Source: Acidimicrobiia bacterium (GTDB lineage Bacteria; Actinomycetota; Acidimicrobiia; Acidimicrobiales; Poriferisodalaceae). From it: a DNA stretch of 64,000 bases. This document shows positions 61,530 through 64,000 of this stretch, one piece after another. Numbering within the stretch: position 1 is the stretch's first letter; every line of letters begins with the position of its first letter. The notes below the pieces were generated by a model. That model saw only the letters and a program-made list of their open reading frames with translations, had not been told where the DNA came from and made no database searches. Made by a program: the position numbers and the translations under genes. Where the stretch lies: positions 62,001-126,000 of the forward strand of contig JAJDVQ010000023.1 of assembly GCA_022826045.1 (NCBI GenBank), given 5' to 3'.

Positions 61530-61785
61530 GTTCGAAGTCCTCGACTATGGCGGCCTCGAGGTGGGCCGGATCGGCGGCCAAGTCGTCGATGCCGGAGTCC
61601 ACGCAGCCGATGAGATCACGCATGAGGTCGGCGCAGTTCACGCTTGGCTGCTCGACTTCTGGGTCGCCGAGGCCGTCTTCGATGAGTCGCCGGACCAGAT
61701 CCGATCTCGTGGTGTGGCGCCGACGGGCTTCCGCGCGCAACCGGGCTTCGAGCTCGGCCGAGACCCTGACAGTCAGCATGCTCAT
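61504..61785 (-). CDS. Ribbon-helix-helix antitoxin of the VapC pair
   Basis: From ATG 61785 the 93-residue protein starts MSMLTVRVSAELEARLRAEA and continues RTTRSDLVRRLIEDGL (R-H-T-T-R-S-D), a CopG/Arc-type ribbon-helix-helix DNA-binding region. The C terminus would bind the PIN toxin. The track start at 61884 is 33 codons too early. It overlaps the toxin gene. No clear promoter element was identified upstream. Confidence 0.88.
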   Translation of the reverse strand: MSMLTVRVSAELEARLRAEARRRHTTRSDLVRRLIEDGLGDPEVEQPSVNCADLMRDLIGCVDSGIDDLAADPAHLEAAIVEDFERGRRSLAH

Positions 61786-61919
61786 GGCACAAGAACGTAT
61801 CACGGAGTTGTCATACGCAGGCTCGGCGGCTTCCCGCGCCCTGCACATGCGCAGGCGGGTTGCGGTACAGCCAGATGACTCCATTGGCGATGCTGCCTAT
61901 GCACTGAACTCGATGGTCC

Positions 61920-63197
61920 TCAGAGGTTGGCCTGCTCGGTGCGCGCAGCGTGAATCGTCAGCATCAGCTCGGCGTCGTCGAGGACCCGGTACTCGGGTTC
62001 CCGTCCTGCGAGCGCGGCGCTGTTGTCGAGGATGATCGGCACGCCCTCGCCGCGCTTCTCCATGAAGTGGGTTCGGCCCTCGGTGAGCCACGGCTCGTCG
62101 GGCGCAGGGCATCGCGTCAGCAAGCTGCAGACTGTCTCATTGCGTGCTGTTTGGCGGTAGCGCAGGGATTCGACGGTCAACGAGTTGGCCAGGGCGCCGG
62201 GCGAGAACAGCTCCAACCGGTCCGAGAACAGGCGCAGGCGAATCTTCGCCCCGTGTATCGCGTAGTCCCGGTGCGCGACGGCGTTCACCAGTGCTTCGAA
62301 TACGGCCGCCATGTCGAATTGCGGCTCGTCGACGCGCCCGACGGTTTTGGATGCTCCCCGACGCATGTTCTTGAGGACGAACCGGCTGGCCTCGATGATC
62401 TGCTGATCCAAGGGCCCCGTGATGTCAGCCGCGTCCAACTGGTAACTCGCGGCGACAGCATCAGCAGCGACTGAACTGCCCCGGTATGCCACGGCTTGCA
62501 CATACGCATTCGGCAGCCAGCGTTCGGGCGACTCGCTGCCCATCAGCACTCCGGCGACTGTCGGCCTGGCCTTGCCATCATCGGCTCGCATTGCCATCCC
62601 GAGCTTGACCAGGAACGTTTCCTGCTCGTAGTCCGAACGTTGTGTTCGGAATCTCGTCCACAGGCCCTGGGAGAGGTCATCGAGGTGTGCGCTGGCCACG
62701 GGCTGCTCGTCGAATCGGATCAGGCGTGTCTGGCTGCGCTGTTGGAAGAGGCGAGCGAGGAACTCCGGCGTCATGACCCGCTTCGAGTCGCCGACGCGAT
62801 GCCAGTAGCCGCCCGGGCTGCGATGAACGAACAGACTGCGAGGAACCTCGACCTTCACGATGCTCACCGTGCGCCCGCTGCCCGAAGGCACCGAGAGCCT
62901 GTCGAGCACGAGCTGCTCGATCGGCGGGGTGATCGAATCGTTGCAGATCTCCTTGACGTAGTCGACAACGGCATCGAGCCTGTCGTGAGGAATGCCAACG
63001 ATGTCGCGCGACTTGTCCTCCACGCCCAGCACGATCACCCCGCCTTGACTGTTCGCGAACGCCGCCAGCTCGTCCGCCAAGTCGTCGCGAGACGGTCCGG
63101 TCACCTTGCGCTCCGAGAAGCGTGCCTCCTTGAGTTCGAGAAAGCTCGTCTCTCCCAGCCGGATGGCTTCGAGCAATTCGTGACTGCTGTCAAGCAT
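61920..63197 (-). CDS. AlbA_2 (Schlafen-like) DNA-binding and HATPase-domain protein
   Basis: From ATG 63197 the 425-residue protein begins MLDSSHELLEAIRLGETSFL, continuing ELKEARF and AAFANSQGGVIVLGVED, the AlbA_2/Schlafen nucleotide-binding domain. Its second half has AVFEALVNAVAHRDYAIHGA, the N-box-like motif of the HATPase_c_4 domain, and RLELFSPGALANSLT. This is the RecG-like/Slfn layout of putative transcriptional regulators or defence effectors. It starts four bases after the stop of the TrlF-like ATPase gene, so the two form an operon. Confidence 0.9.
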   Translation of the reverse strand: MLDSSHELLEAIRLGETSFLELKEARFSERKVTGPSRDDLADELAAFANSQGGVIVLGVEDKSRDIVGIPHDRLDAVVDYVKEICNDSITPPIEQLVLDRLSVPSGSGRTVSIVKVEVPRSLFVHRSPGGYWHRVGDSKRVMTPEFLARLFQQRSQTRLIRFDEQPVASAHLDDLSQGLWTRFRTQRSDYEQETFLVKLGMAMRADDGKARPTVAGVLMGSESPERWLPNAYVQAVAYRGSSVAADAVAASYQLDAADITGPLDQQIIEASRFVLKNMRRGASKTVGRVDEPQFDMAAVFEALVNAVAHRDYAIHGAKIRLRLFSDRLELFSPGALANSLTVESLRYRQTARNETVCSLLTRCPAPDEPWLTEGRTHFMEKRGEGVPIILDNSAALAGREPEYRVLDDAELMLTIHAARTEQANL

Positions 63198-63201
63198 TGG
63201 C

Positions 63202-64000
63202 TCAGCCGGCTTCAAGCCGCCGGTAGCGCCGTTCGAGTGCCACGCGGCCCCCTTCCATGACCTCGCAAACCTGATCTCGGACGGCGGGGTTCTGCAGTGA
63301 GCCCTCATTCAAGACGATGCATTGGCCGCGTGTGAAGTCCAGCACGTTCACCATCTCGGCATCTCCATTGACGACGATGTTCGGGTTGTGTGTCACTGCG
63401 ATGACTTGCCTGCGCAGCTTGTTCTCGCGAATCTGCTGGACGACGAGGTCATAGATGAGCTGGTTGTCCAAGTCGTCTTCGGGCTGATCCAGAACCAGCG
63501 GTTCGTCGCCGTGTGCGAGCAGGAATGCCAGCATCGCCGCGGCCCGCTGCCCTGCTGATCCTTGATCGATGGACCTGAATTCCTCGCGGCTGCCGGGCAT
63601 CCGATGCTTGACGTGCAGGCTGTCGGGCGGAAACCATGTCAATAGACGGTCCAAAAACTCCGGTGCTTTGTCATGCTTGTTCTTGAGGTGCCGGTCGAAG
63701 CGTGTACCGAAGACCGCCCTTGCTCCGGTGCAAGCATCCGTGAACTGCGCGCGAAGTTCGGCGAGTCGTCGCTCGACTTCGTTGCTGCGCATGTCCGATT
63801 CCTCGGGTAGCCCTGTGAGCAGTCGATTGACGATTGCATCGGCTGACGCGGCTTCGTTGCTGCCTCCGATCTCGCGCTCAAATGTGGTCCCATCGAGCCC
63901 GAGCGCTTCTCGCAGCGAGTGCTCCGCTGCACCCAGGTTGTCGCCATAGGGAACCAGATGGATGCGGACATACCAGTTCTCGGCCAGCGTGTCGGCGAGG
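63202..64000 (-). CDS. TrlF-like AAA/SMC-type ATPase, C-terminal part (cut by window edge)
   Basis: The frame is open from the stop at 63202 to base 64000. The track start at 63792 is internal, since upstream codons read ENWYVRIHLVP-like sequence and IGGSNEAASADAIVNRLL without a stop. The visible C terminus has an ABC-type signature region SIDQGSAGQRAAAMLAFLL, Walker B LVLDQPEDDLDN and the H-loop VIAVTHNPNIVVNGDAE, as in TrlF-type and other SMC-like ATPases. The N terminus, which in TrlF proteins carries a PHP phosphoesterase domain, lies outside. It is followed immediately by the AlbA_2 gene. Confidence 0.82.
   Translation of the reverse strand, partial: LADTLAENWYVRIHLVPYGDNLGAAEHSLREALGLDGTTFEREIGGSNEAASADAIVNRLLTGLPEESDMRSNEVERRLAELRAQFTDACTGARAVFGTRFDRHLKNKHDKAPEFLDRLLTWFPPDSLHVKHRMPGSREEFRSIDQGSAGQRAAAMLAFLLAHGDEPLVLDQPEDDLDNQLIYDLVVQQIRENKLRRQVIAVTHNPNIVVNGDAEMVNVLDFTRGQCIVLNEGSLQNPAVRDQVCEVMEGGRVALERRYRRLEAG

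Noticed and set aside
1-64000. tRNA or rRNA genes
   Set aside because: No stretch with tRNA-like arms and CCA context or rRNA-like sequence was seen on reading; a covariance search was not possible.

Overview
The window looks like a chromosomal segment of a high-GC actinobacterium. GC is high throughout, GTG starts are frequent, and several families are typical of Mycobacteriales and Acidimicrobiia (DUF3556, tandem CaiB/BaiF CoA-transferases, LLM flavin oxidoreductases, a mycothiol-nitroreductase-like DsbA protein). A marine or host-associated member of Acidimicrobiia is my best guess, by inference only. No rRNA, tRNA or CRISPR array was seen.

Layout. (1) 1-6.1 kb: the right part of a defence cluster, with a giant NACHT NTPase that carries a C-terminal nuclease-like domain, a C5-cytosine methyltransferase and a frameshifted small ORF. 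(2) 6.2-19.1 kb: catabolic genes (VOC proteins, an esterase, an N-acyl-D-amino-acid deacylase-like amidohydrolase, an epimerase, two enoyl-CoA hydratases, a CoA-transferase, an LLM oxidoreductase with an ADC-like partner). They are interrupted by a decayed LLM fragment, a MITE-like inverted repeat, a DUF4143 ATPase with 23-bp iterated repeats upstream, and an ArsR/VOC operon with a clear operator and promoter. (3) 19.2-21.2 kb: a Phd/VapC pair, a HigB/HigA pair and a HicB-like remnant. (4) 21.4-32.3 kb: CoA-dependent catabolism (amidohydrolases, acyl-CoA synthetase, single and double CaiB proteins). It includes a DsbA-like gene in which an in-frame TGA replaces the first cysteine of CPWC, a strong selenoprotein candidate. 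(5) 32.3-37 kb: two paralogous lipoproteins, a secreted chymotrypsin-type protease, a DUF1015 protein, a cobU/cobS deletion relic and a 40-residue membrane peptide. (6) 37.1-45.6 kb: a branched-chain-type ABC importer (binding protein, a LivH-LivM-LivG triple fusion, LivF), a DUF3556 membrane protein and a phytoene-desaturase-like oxidoreductase. (7) 45.7-64 kb: a dense defence and toxin-antitoxin island.

The defence island begins with an operon in which a restriction helicase-nuclease has an MNT nucleotidyltransferase (antitoxin-type) domain fused to its C terminus. It overlaps a HEPN (HepT-like) toxin gene, which is followed by a Type III-like methyltransferase. Downstream are a 1471-residue STAND NTPase with an N-terminal nuclease-like domain (Avs-like), a relic of a second mod gene, a TIGR02391 HEPN protein, Phd/VapC, an Xre-ImmA/PIN pair, an RHH/VapC pair, an AlbA_2 (Schlafen-like) ATPase and a TrlF-like ATPase cut by the window edge.

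The two most notable observations are the UxxC selenoprotein candidate and the restriction enzyme-MNT fusion paired with HepT. The second arrangement would tie a toxin to the integrity of the restriction system.
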